Shown: piece after piece, positions 1 through 6,865 of the stretch
Numbering within the stretch: the first letter of the stretch is position 1
How the letters are laid out: the number at the start of each line of letters is the position of its first letter
Made by a program: the position numbers and the translations under genes
DNA from: an uncultured Lachnospiraceae bacterium
GTDB lineage: Bacteria > Bacillota > Clostridia > Lachnospirales > Lachnospiraceae
Direction of reading: 5' to 3'
NCBI GenBank assembly: GCA_910586275.1
Contig: CAJUIM010000039.1
Span: 1 to 27,463 of the forward strand
Length of the DNA stretch: 27,463 bases
The notes under the pieces: generated by a model
The model's database searches: none
Seen by the model: the letters and a program-made list of their open reading frames with translations, nothing else
What the model was told of the DNA's origin: nothing

Positions 1-98
1 GCTGCCGTTTCAGGCGGCGTTGTCTGACCGAAGGGAGTTTAGCCGCCGTGGCAGCAGGCCGGCGGGAAAAAACAGTTAGAAATCCCCCATTTTTGATA
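1..98 (+). repeat. Dispersed hairpin element, copy 1 (cut by the window edge)
   Basis: Positions 1-6 (GCTGCC) pair with 50-55 (GGCAGC), and inside them GGCGGC at 13-18 pairs with GCCGCC at 42-47, enclosing a roughly 20-nt loop centred on TGTCTGACCGAAGGGAG. The same core is present in opposite orientation at 14191-14233. The similarity continues outside the stem: an A-run followed by GTTAGAAA and then CCCATTTTTG at about 65-98 matches the reverse complement of about 14146-14175. The left arm lies outside the window, so this may be the right half of a long inverted repeat like the 411-bp one at 14005-14415. The function is unknown. Confidence 0.75.
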
Positions 99-250
99 TA
101 GAAATCAGCCTGCCATACCGCCGCCCCCGCCCCCAACTAAAAGGCCAAGGCCCCTGCCCCCCGCCATCCTCCCCCTTCCCACGCGTCCGCCCGCCACATC
201 CCCTATATTGCCCTCATACCGCGCTCCCAATAAAAATCATACCGCACATC
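99..250. other. C-run intergenic tract upstream of the marR promoter
   Basis: No gene is seen here. The plus strand has repeated runs of four to six C between about 120 and 205, so the minus strand is rich in G-runs that could form G-quadruplexes. The other hairpin-element copy is also bordered by a run-rich tract (14416-14620, G on the plus strand). Confidence 0.5.
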
Positions 251-279
251 TTGACATAAATCCGAAAATATGAGAATAT
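251..279 (+). promoter_or_regulatory. Probable sigma-A promoter of the marR operon
   Basis: A perfect -35 TTGACA lies at 251-256. A 17-bp spacer leads to a poor -10 hexamer, GAATAT, at 274-279. The spacing is ideal and the site is 64 bp upstream of the GTG start. The weak -10 would suit a regulated promoter. Confidence 0.55.
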
Positions 280-280
280 A

Positions 281-324
281 GTTTAGAAGTAAACAGTTCA
301 GAAATTGATAGTTCTAATGTAAAC
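281..324 (+). promoter_or_regulatory. Paired operator-like repeats, probable MarR autoregulation site
   Basis: GTTTAGAAGTAAAC at 281-294 is an inverted repeat (GTTTA/TAAAC around GAAG). A related box, GTTCTAATGTAAAC, occurs exactly 30 bp later at 311-324, about three helical turns away. Both lie between the predicted -10 and the marR start. MarR proteins commonly repress their own operon by binding such sites; assigning these boxes to the adjacent regulator is inference. Confidence 0.45.
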
Positions 325-342
325 AATTAAGCGAGGTTAGCT

Positions 343-798
343 GTGGACACTGAATTTGAAACGTTGCTTTACGGACAGCAGTTTAAGAAATTTTACGAAA
401 AGATGAGCAATCTCATTACTGCCAGATATGGGCTGAATAAAATTGAAATTGAGATTCTGCTTTTTCTGAAGCAGGAAGGGAAAGATACGGCGCGGGATAT
501 CGCGGAGACAAAATATTTTTCCAAAGCCCATATATCCCATGCGATTGAACATCTCACGAAATGCGGATATCTGACAGGCAGCCCGGACGCACAGGACAGG
601 AGGTGCATCCATCTGAGCCTGACCGGAGAGGCGCAGCCGGTATGCGAAGAACTGATGAAGCTTCGGCATGGGCTTATGGAAACGATATACCGGGACATTA
701 CGGAAGAGGAAAAACAGGTCATGTGCCGGGTGGCGGGGAAGATTGCGCGCAATATTGATGAGGAACTGGCAAAGGAGTGTAAAGGTGAAAACAGTTAA
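343..798 (+). CDS. MarR-family transcriptional regulator
   Basis: This 151-aa protein has the size and layout of a MarR winged-helix repressor. It has an N-terminal dimerisation helix, then a helix-turn-helix at about residues 48-75 (TARDIAETKYFSKAHISHAI), then the wing with the family-typical D-x-RR segment (SPDAQDRRCIHLSLT, about 80-94), and a C-terminal dimerisation helix. The GTG start is chosen because GAGGT lies five bases upstream at 333-337 and the first residues form a normal MarR N terminus. It is the first gene of a run of four same-strand genes, with 33 bp to the next one, and the two repeats at 281-324 are its likely operator. MarR proteins often respond to phenolic or metabolic ligands; nothing in the sequence identifies the ligand. 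Confidence 0.9.
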   Translation: MDTEFETLLYGQQFKKFYEKMSNLITARYGLNKIEIEILLFLKQEGKDTARDIAETKYFSKAHISHAIEHLTKCGYLTGSPDAQDRRCIHLSLTGEAQPVCEELMKLRHGLMETIYRDITEEEKQVMCRVAGKIARNIDEELAKECKGENS

Positions 799-831
799 GG
801 GTCAACCGGAAAAGAAAAGGAGTGGTGATAA

Positions 832-2199
832 ATGAAGAGCGGCAGAAAAGAAATGTTGGAAAAATATACAACGAAATACGGAAACATCTGTGTGGAAAAT
901 AATAATATAGATACCGGCCTATATGCGGAGTACGGGGTGAAAAGAGGGCTTCGTGACATGAACGGGGAGGGCGTGCTGACCGGCCTTACGAATATTTCCT
1001 TTATAAAGTCTTCGGAAATGGTGGACGGTAAGCGGGTGCCGTGTGAAGGGCAGCTGCTGTACCGAGGGTATGATGTGATTGAATTGGTAAAGGGGTTTGA
1101 GCACAGCGCAAGGTTTGGGTTTGAAGAGATTGCTTATTTGCTTTTGTACGGAGAACTTCCGAAAAAGAGCGATTTGGCCGAGTTTAAAGAGATGCTGGGG
1201 ATGATGCGGACGCTTCCGACTAATTTTACAAGAGATGTCATTATGAAAGCAACCAGCAAGGATATTATGAATTCCCTGACAAAGAGTGTGCTGACGCTGG
1301 CTTCTTATGATAAGCATGCGGCGGATTTAAGCATTCCCAATGTGCTCCGTCAGTGTATGATGCTTATCAGTGTGTTCCCTATGCTTTCGGTATACGGATA
1401 TCAGGCATATAACCATTATGACAGGGACGACAGCTTATACATACATAGGCCGGAACTGAAGCTTTCCACGGCTCAGAATATTTTGCGCCTGCTGCGCCCG
1501 GATATGAAATACACGGAATTGGAAGCGAAGGTATTGGATATTGCGCTTGTGCTGCATATGGAGCATGGCGGCGGCAATAATTCCACTTTTACGACAAGAG
1601 TGGTTACGTCTTCCGGCTCCGATACTTATTCGGTAATTGCGGCTGCTCTTTCTTCCCTGAAGGGACCTAAGCATGGCGGGGCAAACATTAAAGTAGTGGA
1701 AATGATGGCAAACATTAAGAAAAATATCAAAGATCTGGAAGACGAAGATATGGTGAAGGATTATCTGAGCCGGATGTTGGATAAGGAGGTATTTGATAAG
1801 AGAGGTCTGATTTACGGCATGGGGCATGCGGTATATTCCATTTCGGATCCGAGGGCGACTATCTTTAAGAGTTTTGTGGAAAAGCTGGCTATGAATAAAG
1901 GGCGGGAGGAAGACTTCAAGCTGTATTCGATGATAGAACGGCTGGCGCCTCAGGTAATAGGGGAAAAGAGGAATATTTACAAAGGTGTCAGTGCCAATGT
2001 GGATTTCTACAGCGGATTTGTATACAGCATGCTGGATATTCCGCTGGAACTGTATACGCCTATCTTTGCCATGGCGCGTATTGTGGGCTGGAGCGCGCAC
2101 AGGCTGGAAGAATTGATTAATGTGGATAAAATTATTCGTCCGGCATATAAGAGCATTGCGCCGGAAAGGGAATATGTGGATTTGGAAAAACGCGGATAG
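832..2199 (+). CDS. Citrate synthase (citrate/2-methylcitrate synthase family)
   Basis: This enzyme condenses oxaloacetate with acetyl-CoA to give citrate, the entry to 2-oxoglutarate and glutamate synthesis; methylcitrate synthase activity on propionyl-CoA cannot be excluded. The 455-aa product has the full catalytic set: His281 in GPKHGGAN, His332 in GMGHAVY with Arg341 in DPRA, and Asp391 in NVDFYSG. A further conserved segment, LHMEHGGG, is at 241-248. The length is that of the longer clostridial form with an N-terminal extension, rather than the roughly 370-aa Bacillus form. The ribosome site GGAG at about 819-822 supports the ATG at 832; an internal ATG at 853 is a weaker choice. The marR gene ends 33 bp upstream and the DUF1538 gene starts 31 bp downstream, so these genes are probably co-transcribed. 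Confidence 0.93.
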   Translation: MKSGRKEMLEKYTTKYGNICVENNNIDTGLYAEYGVKRGLRDMNGEGVLTGLTNISFIKSSEMVDGKRVPCEGQLLYRGYDVIELVKGFEHSARFGFEEIAYLLLYGELPKKSDLAEFKEMLGMMRTLPTNFTRDVIMKATSKDIMNSLTKSVLTLASYDKHAADLSIPNVLRQCMMLISVFPMLSVYGYQAYNHYDRDDSLYIHRPELKLSTAQNILRLLRPDMKYTELEAKVLDIALVLHMEHGGGNNSTFTTRVVTSSGSDTYSVIAAALSSLKGPKHGGANIKVVEMMANIKKNIKDLEDEDMVKDYLSRMLDKEVFDKRGLIYGMGHAVYSISDPRATIFKSFVEKLAMNKGREEDFKLYSMIERLAPQVIGEKRNIYKGVSANVDFYSGFVYSMLDIPLELYTPIFAMARIVGWSAHRLEELINVDKIIRPAYKSIAPEREYVDLEKRG

Positions 2200-2230
2200 T
2201 CTTTGAATAGAGCGGAGGGACGATGATAGA

Positions 2231-3784
2231 GTGAGTCAGTATCGGACAAAGTTACAGGAAAAGTTAAAAGAAGCGTTGGTGGCAGTGCTGCCCATTATCG
2301 GCATAGTGCTGGTACTGTGTTTTACCATAGCGCCGGTGTCGCCGGGGATTTTGCTGGCATTTCTGGCAGGGGCAGTGCTTCTGGTGGCAGGGATGATGTT
2401 TTTTACTTTGGGAGTGGAACTTTCCATGACTCCCATGGGAGGCCGTGTGGGTACTTGCATGACAAAGTCAAAAAATTTGGCAGTCATGATATTGCTTGGT
2501 TTTATATTGGGGCTTGTGATTACTGTTTCCGAACCGGATCTGCAGGTATTGGCGGGGCAGGTGCCATCCATACCCGATTTGGTCCTTATATTGGCCGTTG
2601 CGGGCGGGGTAGGGCTTTTCCTTGTGGTGGCTCTGCTGCGTATGATGTTTTCCATACCATTGCCTCCTATGTTATTGGTTTTTTACGCGATTGCCTTTGT
2701 CTTGGCCATCTTTGTGCCGAAGGATTTCTTGGCGGTTGCCTTTGATTCCGGGGGCGTGACTACGGGGCCGATGACAGTGCCTTTCATTATGGCATTGGGT
2801 GTGGGTATATCGGCGATAAGAAGCGATAAGCATGCGGCAGACGATAGCTTCGGCTTGGTGGCTCTCTGCTCCATCGGCCCGATTCTTTCGGTGCTGGCGC
2901 TTGGCCTGATTTATCATCCGGAGGGCGGTACCTATGAGCCGCCGGCGGTGCCGGATATAGATACTTCCGTGGAATTATGGAGTCTGTTTACCCGTGGGTT
3001 CCCTACCTATATGAAGGAAATGGCTATTTCCATTTTTCCGATTATTCTGTTTTTCGGTATTTTCCTTCTTATATTCAAGGGGATGAGCAAAAGGAAGCTG
3101 ATCCGTATCGGCATAGGGCTTGTTTATACATATGTGGGGCTGGTGATGTTCCTGACGGGAGTGAATGTAGGGTTTATGCCGGCCGGTAATTATCTGGGAC
3201 AGGTGATTGCAGGGCTTCCGTACCGATGGGTGATTGTGCCGATTGGTATGCTGATTGGCTATTTTATAGTGCGGGCAGAGCCGGCGGTTTATGTGCTGAC
3301 CAAGCAGGTGGAGGAAATCACTTCCGGGGCGGTATCGGCGGCAGCTATGGAAATGAGCCTTTCCGTGGGCGTGGCGGTATCTCTTGGGCTGGCCATGACC
3401 CGTGTGCTGACCGGGGTTTCCATTCTGTGGTTTATCCTTCCGGGTTATGCCATTGCGCTGATGGGTTCATTCTTTGTGCCGAAGATTTTTACGGCCATTG
3501 CTTTCGACTCCGGCGGAGTGGCATCGGGTCCTATGACGGCTACGTTCCTGCTTCCTTTTGCCATGGGAGCCTGCGTCAGCGTAGGGGGGAACATAGTGAC
3601 GGATGCTTTCGGCGTAGTGGCTATGGTTGCCATGACTCCGCTGATTACCATACAGGTGCTGGGGCTGGTGAGCAGAGTCCGTTCCGCACGGATGGGCCGT
3701 GCCGCGGGCGCGTTGGCTGTGGAGACATCGGGGGCACAGGCGGCATTCGAACTGCTTGGCGATGATGAAATCATAGAATTGTAG
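2231..3784 (+). CDS. DUF1538-type polytopic membrane protein, internally duplicated
   Basis: This 517-aa hydrophobic protein has about 12 membrane segments built from two homologous halves. The hallmark FDSGGVTTGPM at residues 171-181 recurs as FDSGGVASGPM at 425-435. FTLGVELSMTPMGGRVG (57-73) is matched by FLTGVNVGFMPAGNYLG (307-323), and EPDLQVLAGQV (101-111) by EPAVYVLTKQV (350-360). This duplicated, glycine-rich pattern is what I know as DUF1538, a family annotated only as membrane proteins of unknown substrate. The architecture suggests an inverted- or tandem-repeat transporter or channel, which is inference. The start is a GTG ten bases after GGAGGGA; the upstream ATG at 2223 runs into a stop after three codons. 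The next gene encodes a tandem PII-like protein, the usual type of partner for regulated transporters (compare AmtB-GlnK). Confidence 0.8.
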   Translation: MSQYRTKLQEKLKEALVAVLPIIGIVLVLCFTIAPVSPGILLAFLAGAVLLVAGMMFFTLGVELSMTPMGGRVGTCMTKSKNLAVMILLGFILGLVITVSEPDLQVLAGQVPSIPDLVLILAVAGGVGLFLVVALLRMMFSIPLPPMLLVFYAIAFVLAIFVPKDFLAVAFDSGGVTTGPMTVPFIMALGVGISAIRSDKHAADDSFGLVALCSIGPILSVLALGLIYHPEGGTYEPPAVPDIDTSVELWSLFTRGFPTYMKEMAISIFPIILFFGIFLLIFKGMSKRKLIRIGIGLVYTYVGLVMFLTGVNVGFMPAGNYLGQVIAGLPYRWVIVPIGMLIGYFIVRAEPAVYVLTKQVEEITSGAVSAAAMEMSLSVGVAVSLGLAMTRVLTGVSILWFILPGYAIALMGSFFVPKIFTAIAFDSGGVASGPMTATFLLPFAMGACVSVGGNIVTDAFGVVAMVAMTPLITIQVLGLVSRVRSARMGRAAGALAVETSGAQAAFELLGDDEIIEL

Positions 3785-3812
3785 AGAATAAGAGGAAGGA
3801 AGGGGATCCGGT

Positions 3813-4511
3813 ATGAGCAAAGTATATATGATGGTGACGATTGCGAACCGGGGAATTGGCTCCAAAATACATTCCTTTTACCAGAAACATGGGCAGGAAT
3901 TAATTCTTAGCACGTTGGGCATGGGTACTGCAAACAGTGAGATGCTGGATTATTTCGGGCTGGAGGCTACGGAAAAGACGGTGATGCTTTCCGTAGTGAC
4001 AAGGGAACGGTGGAAGGAACTGAAAAAGGGTCTGCAGAAAGAAATTCATATAGACGTGCCGGGGACGGGGATTGCCTTTCTTATTCCGGTGTCCAGCATC
4101 GGCGGGAAAAAGGCATTGCAGTTTCTTACCATGGGACAGGATTTCGAGAAAGAGGAGGAGACCGTTTTGAAGGATACGGAATATGAACTGATCATAGTCA
4201 TAGCAAACCAAGGCTATAATAATCTGGTCATGGATGCCGCAAGGGAAAAGGGAGCCGGCGGCGGCACGGTTCTCAATGCCAAAGGAACGGGGATGGAAAA
4301 GGCAGAAAAATTCCTCGGTGTGTCCATTGCGGCGGAAAAAGAAATGATTTTCATAGTGACGAAGACGAAAGACAAGAATGCCATTATGAAAGCGATTATG
4401 GAGCAGGCCGGCATGGAAAGCAAAGCGAAATCCATTGTCTTTTCCCTGCCGGTGACAAGCACTGCAGGCATGCGTCTGCAGGAGGAGGATCATTCCGAAG
4501 AGACAATATAG
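3813..4511 (+). CDS. Tandem PII-like (nitrogen-regulator-type) protein
   Basis: This 232-aa protein consists of two PII/GlnB-like halves, about residues 1-105 and 118-225. Each begins with a beta strand ending in IANRG or IANQG (YMMVTIANRGIGSKI; LIIVIANQGYNNLV), followed by a helix, a G-x-G-x loop segment (STLGMGTANSEMLDYFGL; VLNAKGTGMEKAEKFLGV) and a strand with a run of V/I residues. Classical PII proteins are about 112-aa trimers with a T-loop that docks onto a partner; here two units are fused. The tyrosine-bearing T-loop of GlnB is not evident, so uridylylation is unlikely. The ribosome site AAGGAAGGGG precedes the ATG. The gene is 28 bp after the DUF1538 gene, which is the obvious docking partner. 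Its 3' end overlaps the convergent GH18 remnant by 22 bp. Confidence 0.78.
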   Translation: MSKVYMMVTIANRGIGSKIHSFYQKHGQELILSTLGMGTANSEMLDYFGLEATEKTVMLSVVTRERWKELKKGLQKEIHIDVPGTGIAFLIPVSSIGGKKALQFLTMGQDFEKEEETVLKDTEYELIIVIANQGYNNLVMDAAREKGAGGGTVLNAKGTGMEKAEKFLGVSIAAEKEMIFIVTKTKDKNAIMKAIMEQAGMESKAKSIVFSLPVTSTAGMRLQEEDHSEETI

Positions 4512-4921
4512 AAGGTGTCTGCCAGCAGAAGCCAGTTGGCGCGGAAGAGGTTCATAATCTGCCAGTAGTCTGCGCCGCGCAGGCCGTATTCCTGTATGAG
4601 GGAAAATTTTTCTTTCAGGCTGCGTACATCCTCGAACCAGACTTCATGGGTGCGGCCGTCCAGTTCATAGCGGAAAAAAGGAGACATAGAAGTCTGGTCA
4701 AACTGAATGACGGCATTGTTGGCGATGGCCAATTCAATTGCCTCGGTATTGCTGATGGTCCGTGCTTTGCTGCTGCCCCGTTCGTACGGGAGCGTCCAGT
4801 CATAGCCGTAATTGGGGATGCCGAGGTTAATTTTTTCCGCGGGGATTTTCGTGAGGGCATATTCCACTACCTGCCGGACTTTATGGATGGGCGCCACCGC
4901 CATAGGCGGGCCGTATGTATA
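4490..4921 (-). pseudogene. 3' remnant of a spore-type GH18 hydrolase (SleL/YaaH-like)
   Basis: The minus-strand frame reads YTYGPPMAVAPIHKVRQVVEY and onward to a natural-looking end (NLFRANWLLLADTFYIVSSE). It resembles the C-terminal third of the GH18 domain in LysM-GH18 spore cortex hydrolases: PNYGYDWTLPY, the QTSMSPFF/RYELDGRTHEVWFED segment and GLRGADYWQIM are recognisable. The frame hits a TAA (plus-strand 4922-4924) just upstream of YTYGPP, where the family normally has YEWG. The N-terminal part with the DxxDxDxE catalytic motif is absent from the window. An 11-bp direct repeat, GCCGTATGTAT, lies at 4910-4920 and 4933-4943, at the break. The remnant is probably the result of insertion or recombination linked to the adjacent recombinase. 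It would be non-functional if expressed from the internal ATG at 4903. Confidence 0.8.
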
Positions 4922-4943
4922 TTACCATGCAAGCCGTATGTAT
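4910..4943. repeat. 11-bp direct repeat at the GH18/recombinase junction
   Basis: GCCGTATGTAT occurs at 4910-4920 and again at 4933-4943. The first copy encodes the YTYG of the GH18 remnant; the second lies in DNA that no longer matches GH18. It may mark the recombination crossover (attachment-site-like) or a small slippage duplication. Confidence 0.5.
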
Positions 4944-5047
4944 TGGGTCTGTAGGATCCGGTTTCTCATTTCATGCCTGCGCAGCCGGCTGCAGTTCTTT
5001 TGGGAATCGTGTTTGCCGGTGTCTTTGCCGCTTTTATATTGGTTCCG

Positions 5048-6697
5048 TTATTTTTCCCGCAAAGATTCGGAGCCGGATATAATGCAGGATTCCCGGCGGG
5101 GCATTTTGGGATAGATTTCCAGCGTAAAATTGGCATTGCGGAGTTTGCCGCGGGTGTTAGGCCGGTCTTTCTCATATTCTGCTTTCTGCATCAATTCTTT
5201 CAGCAGTCTGTTTTTTGCTTCCGGGCCGGCGCAAGAGTATAGGTCAAAAAGACTGAGGGTCTGGGGAGGAGACAGGCGGTTGGAATTTCTCAGCTTTTCA
5301 TAGCGCCGGATTTCCTCTTCCCATCTGTTTGCTGTCTGTGCCAAGGTTTCCATATCCCGGGTCAGGAGCTGCTGTCTTTCGCGGAAGATTTCAATGGTGT
5401 AGATTTCCTGCTCCAGAAGAGAATATGTTTTGTTCAGCTGTGCCTGCAGTCTGGCACTTTCCTGCCGGTTATTTTTCAGGGCGGTATTTAGCCGCTCTAT
5501 TTCCTGTGCGGCGGGTTCCGTATAGTCGGACGGAAGGGGATTCAGAAGGCATTCTCCAAGCCAGTTCCGAAGGAAACGGATCATTTGTTCTTCTACCAGA
5601 AACAGGGGGGAAGAGATATTGGGGCAGGATCTGCGGGGGCATTTCAGCGTTGCGTATGGGTTATGGCTGTTGGGAGCCAGGCGTGTCATCAGAGAACCGC
5701 ATTTTTTGCAGTATATCAGCCCGGAAAGGGGGTTCTGCAGGGCGGAGGAGGAAGGCACGGTATATTTCCGGTTTTCGGTTTTCTGGTCTTGGGCTTTATG
5801 AAACAGGCTGCGGCTGACAATGGCCGGATGAAGGCCGGGATTTTGCTGACAGTTTTCATTGGTATGCCGGGAATGGGTTACGGTTCCGCCGTATACGGTT
5901 TTTTTGCTGGCACGGTAACCGAAACGTACATCTCCGCAGTAAGCAGGATTGCTGAGCATATCTCTTATGGTGGCTCTGGGCCATCGGTCTGATGTGCGGG
6001 GAGGGATGCCAAGTTCATCCAGGCGGCGGGCAATGCCGTCGGCACCCAGCTTTTTGTATGTGCCGTCCTCAAGCAGGATGCCGTTGCAATACCAGTCGAA
6101 GATCATGCGTATTACATCGGCCTCTTTTTCGTTGACTGCAAGGGTATAGCCTTTTTCATCCTGCAGTCTGATGCGGCGGTAACCGTAGGGGGCAGTGCCG
6201 GAGACGAATTTTCCTTCCTTTACGGATGTTATGCGCCCTCGCTGGAGCCGGCGGTTGATGGTTTTGTATTCGCGTCTTGCCATAAACAGGCCGAATTCAA
6301 AGTATTCTTCATCGAATTCGTTTTCCGGATCATAGACTTTGGCCGGCGTTATGATTTTCGTGCCGGAATATTTAAAGCAATCGGAAACAATGCCTTGATC
6401 TTTTGTATTTCCCCGTGCCAGCCGTTCCACTTCCACGACGAAGACCCCTTCCCAAAGCTTGGCTTCCACGTCCCGGAGCAGTTGCTGCATGACGGGACGG
6501 TCAGTGAGGGTATCGCCGGAAACCACTTCGGAGTAGAATTTCAGTATGGGGAGCTTCATTCGGACGGAGAGTTCCGACAGAAGCTTCCGGTGCCGTTCCA
6601 GAGTGTCGCCTTCCCCACGCAGTTCCGCATCATGGTCGGCACGGCTTTTGCGTAGGTAGGCGCAGTATTTTCCCGGCGGAGTCGGATTATTTCCCAT
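5048..6697 (-). CDS. Large serine recombinase (site-specific integrase)
   Basis: This 549-aa enzyme (from the ATG at 6697) has the full large-serine-recombinase layout. A resolvase catalytic domain spans about 10-155, with nucleophile Ser18 in AYLRKSRAD and the VFVVEVERLARG segment. A recombinase domain (about 175-290) contains the characteristic GTAPYGYRRI. A zinc ribbon at about 345-385 (YCKKCG ... CPRRSCP) is followed by a coiled coil at about 425-510. Such enzymes integrate and excise elements at short att sites without host factors. A frame continues upstream to an ATG at 6754, but AAAGGA four bases before the 6697 ATG and the immediate PGKYCAYLRKS start favour the shorter form. No stops or frameshifts are seen. 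It reads toward the GH18 remnant, leaving about 125 bp between them. No other conjugation or phage genes are present, so it is a solo recombinase or what remains of a larger element. Confidence 0.92.
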   Translation of the reverse strand: MGNNPTPPGKYCAYLRKSRADHDAELRGEGDTLERHRKLLSELSVRMKLPILKFYSEVVSGDTLTDRPVMQQLLRDVEAKLWEGVFVVEVERLARGNTKDQGIVSDCFKYSGTKIITPAKVYDPENEFDEEYFEFGLFMARREYKTINRRLQRGRITSVKEGKFVSGTAPYGYRRIRLQDEKGYTLAVNEKEADVIRMIFDWYCNGILLEDGTYKKLGADGIARRLDELGIPPRTSDRWPRATIRDMLSNPAYCGDVRFGYRASKKTVYGGTVTHSRHTNENCQQNPGLHPAIVSRSLFHKAQDQKTENRKYTVPSSSALQNPLSGLIYCKKCGSLMTRLAPNSHNPYATLKCPRRSCPNISSPLFLVEEQMIRFLRNWLGECLLNPLPSDYTEPAAQEIERLNTALKNNRQESARLQAQLNKTYSLLEQEIYTIEIFRERQQLLTRDMETLAQTANRWEEEIRRYEKLRNSNRLSPPQTLSLFDLYSCAGPEAKNRLLKELMQKAEYEKDRPNTRGKLRNANFTLEIYPKMPRRESCIISGSESLREK

Positions 6698-6804
6698 GAA
6701 GTCCTTTCTTGTGCCCGGAGTGTGTCTGAAACATACTGCGGACAGATGTGTCATTGTTTTTTATGAGAATATGAGGCGGTATGTGGGAATATTCCATGAG
6801 GTGA

Positions 6805-6837
6805 ACACCAATGCACTAAAGTATAGTGCCTTGGTGT
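6805..6837. promoter_or_regulatory. 14-bp imperfect palindrome upstream of the recombinase
   Basis: ACACCAATGCACTA at 6805-6818 is matched by its reverse complement at 6824-6837 with one mismatch, around a 5-bp loop. It lies about 110 bp upstream of the recombinase start, between divergently oriented reading frames. A TATACT on the minus strand (TATAGT region, 6822-6827) falls in its centre and could be a -10. It is either an operator or an attachment-site arm; the sequence alone does not decide. Confidence 0.45.
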
Positions 6838-6865
6838 CGGCGTGTTGGTCTGTCATTTTGCACAT

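Noticed and set aside
3226..3765. 179-aa plus-strand frame inside the DUF1538 gene
   Set aside because: It is an out-of-frame shadow of the membrane protein, rich in G, R, C and H, with no start signals.
4973..5242. Plus-strand 89-aa frame with a hydrophobic start (MPAQPAAVLLGIVFAGVFAAFILV)
   Set aside because: It resembles a membrane segment, but two thirds lie antisense to the recombinase, no ribosome site precedes it, and the rest has no membrane or domain character.
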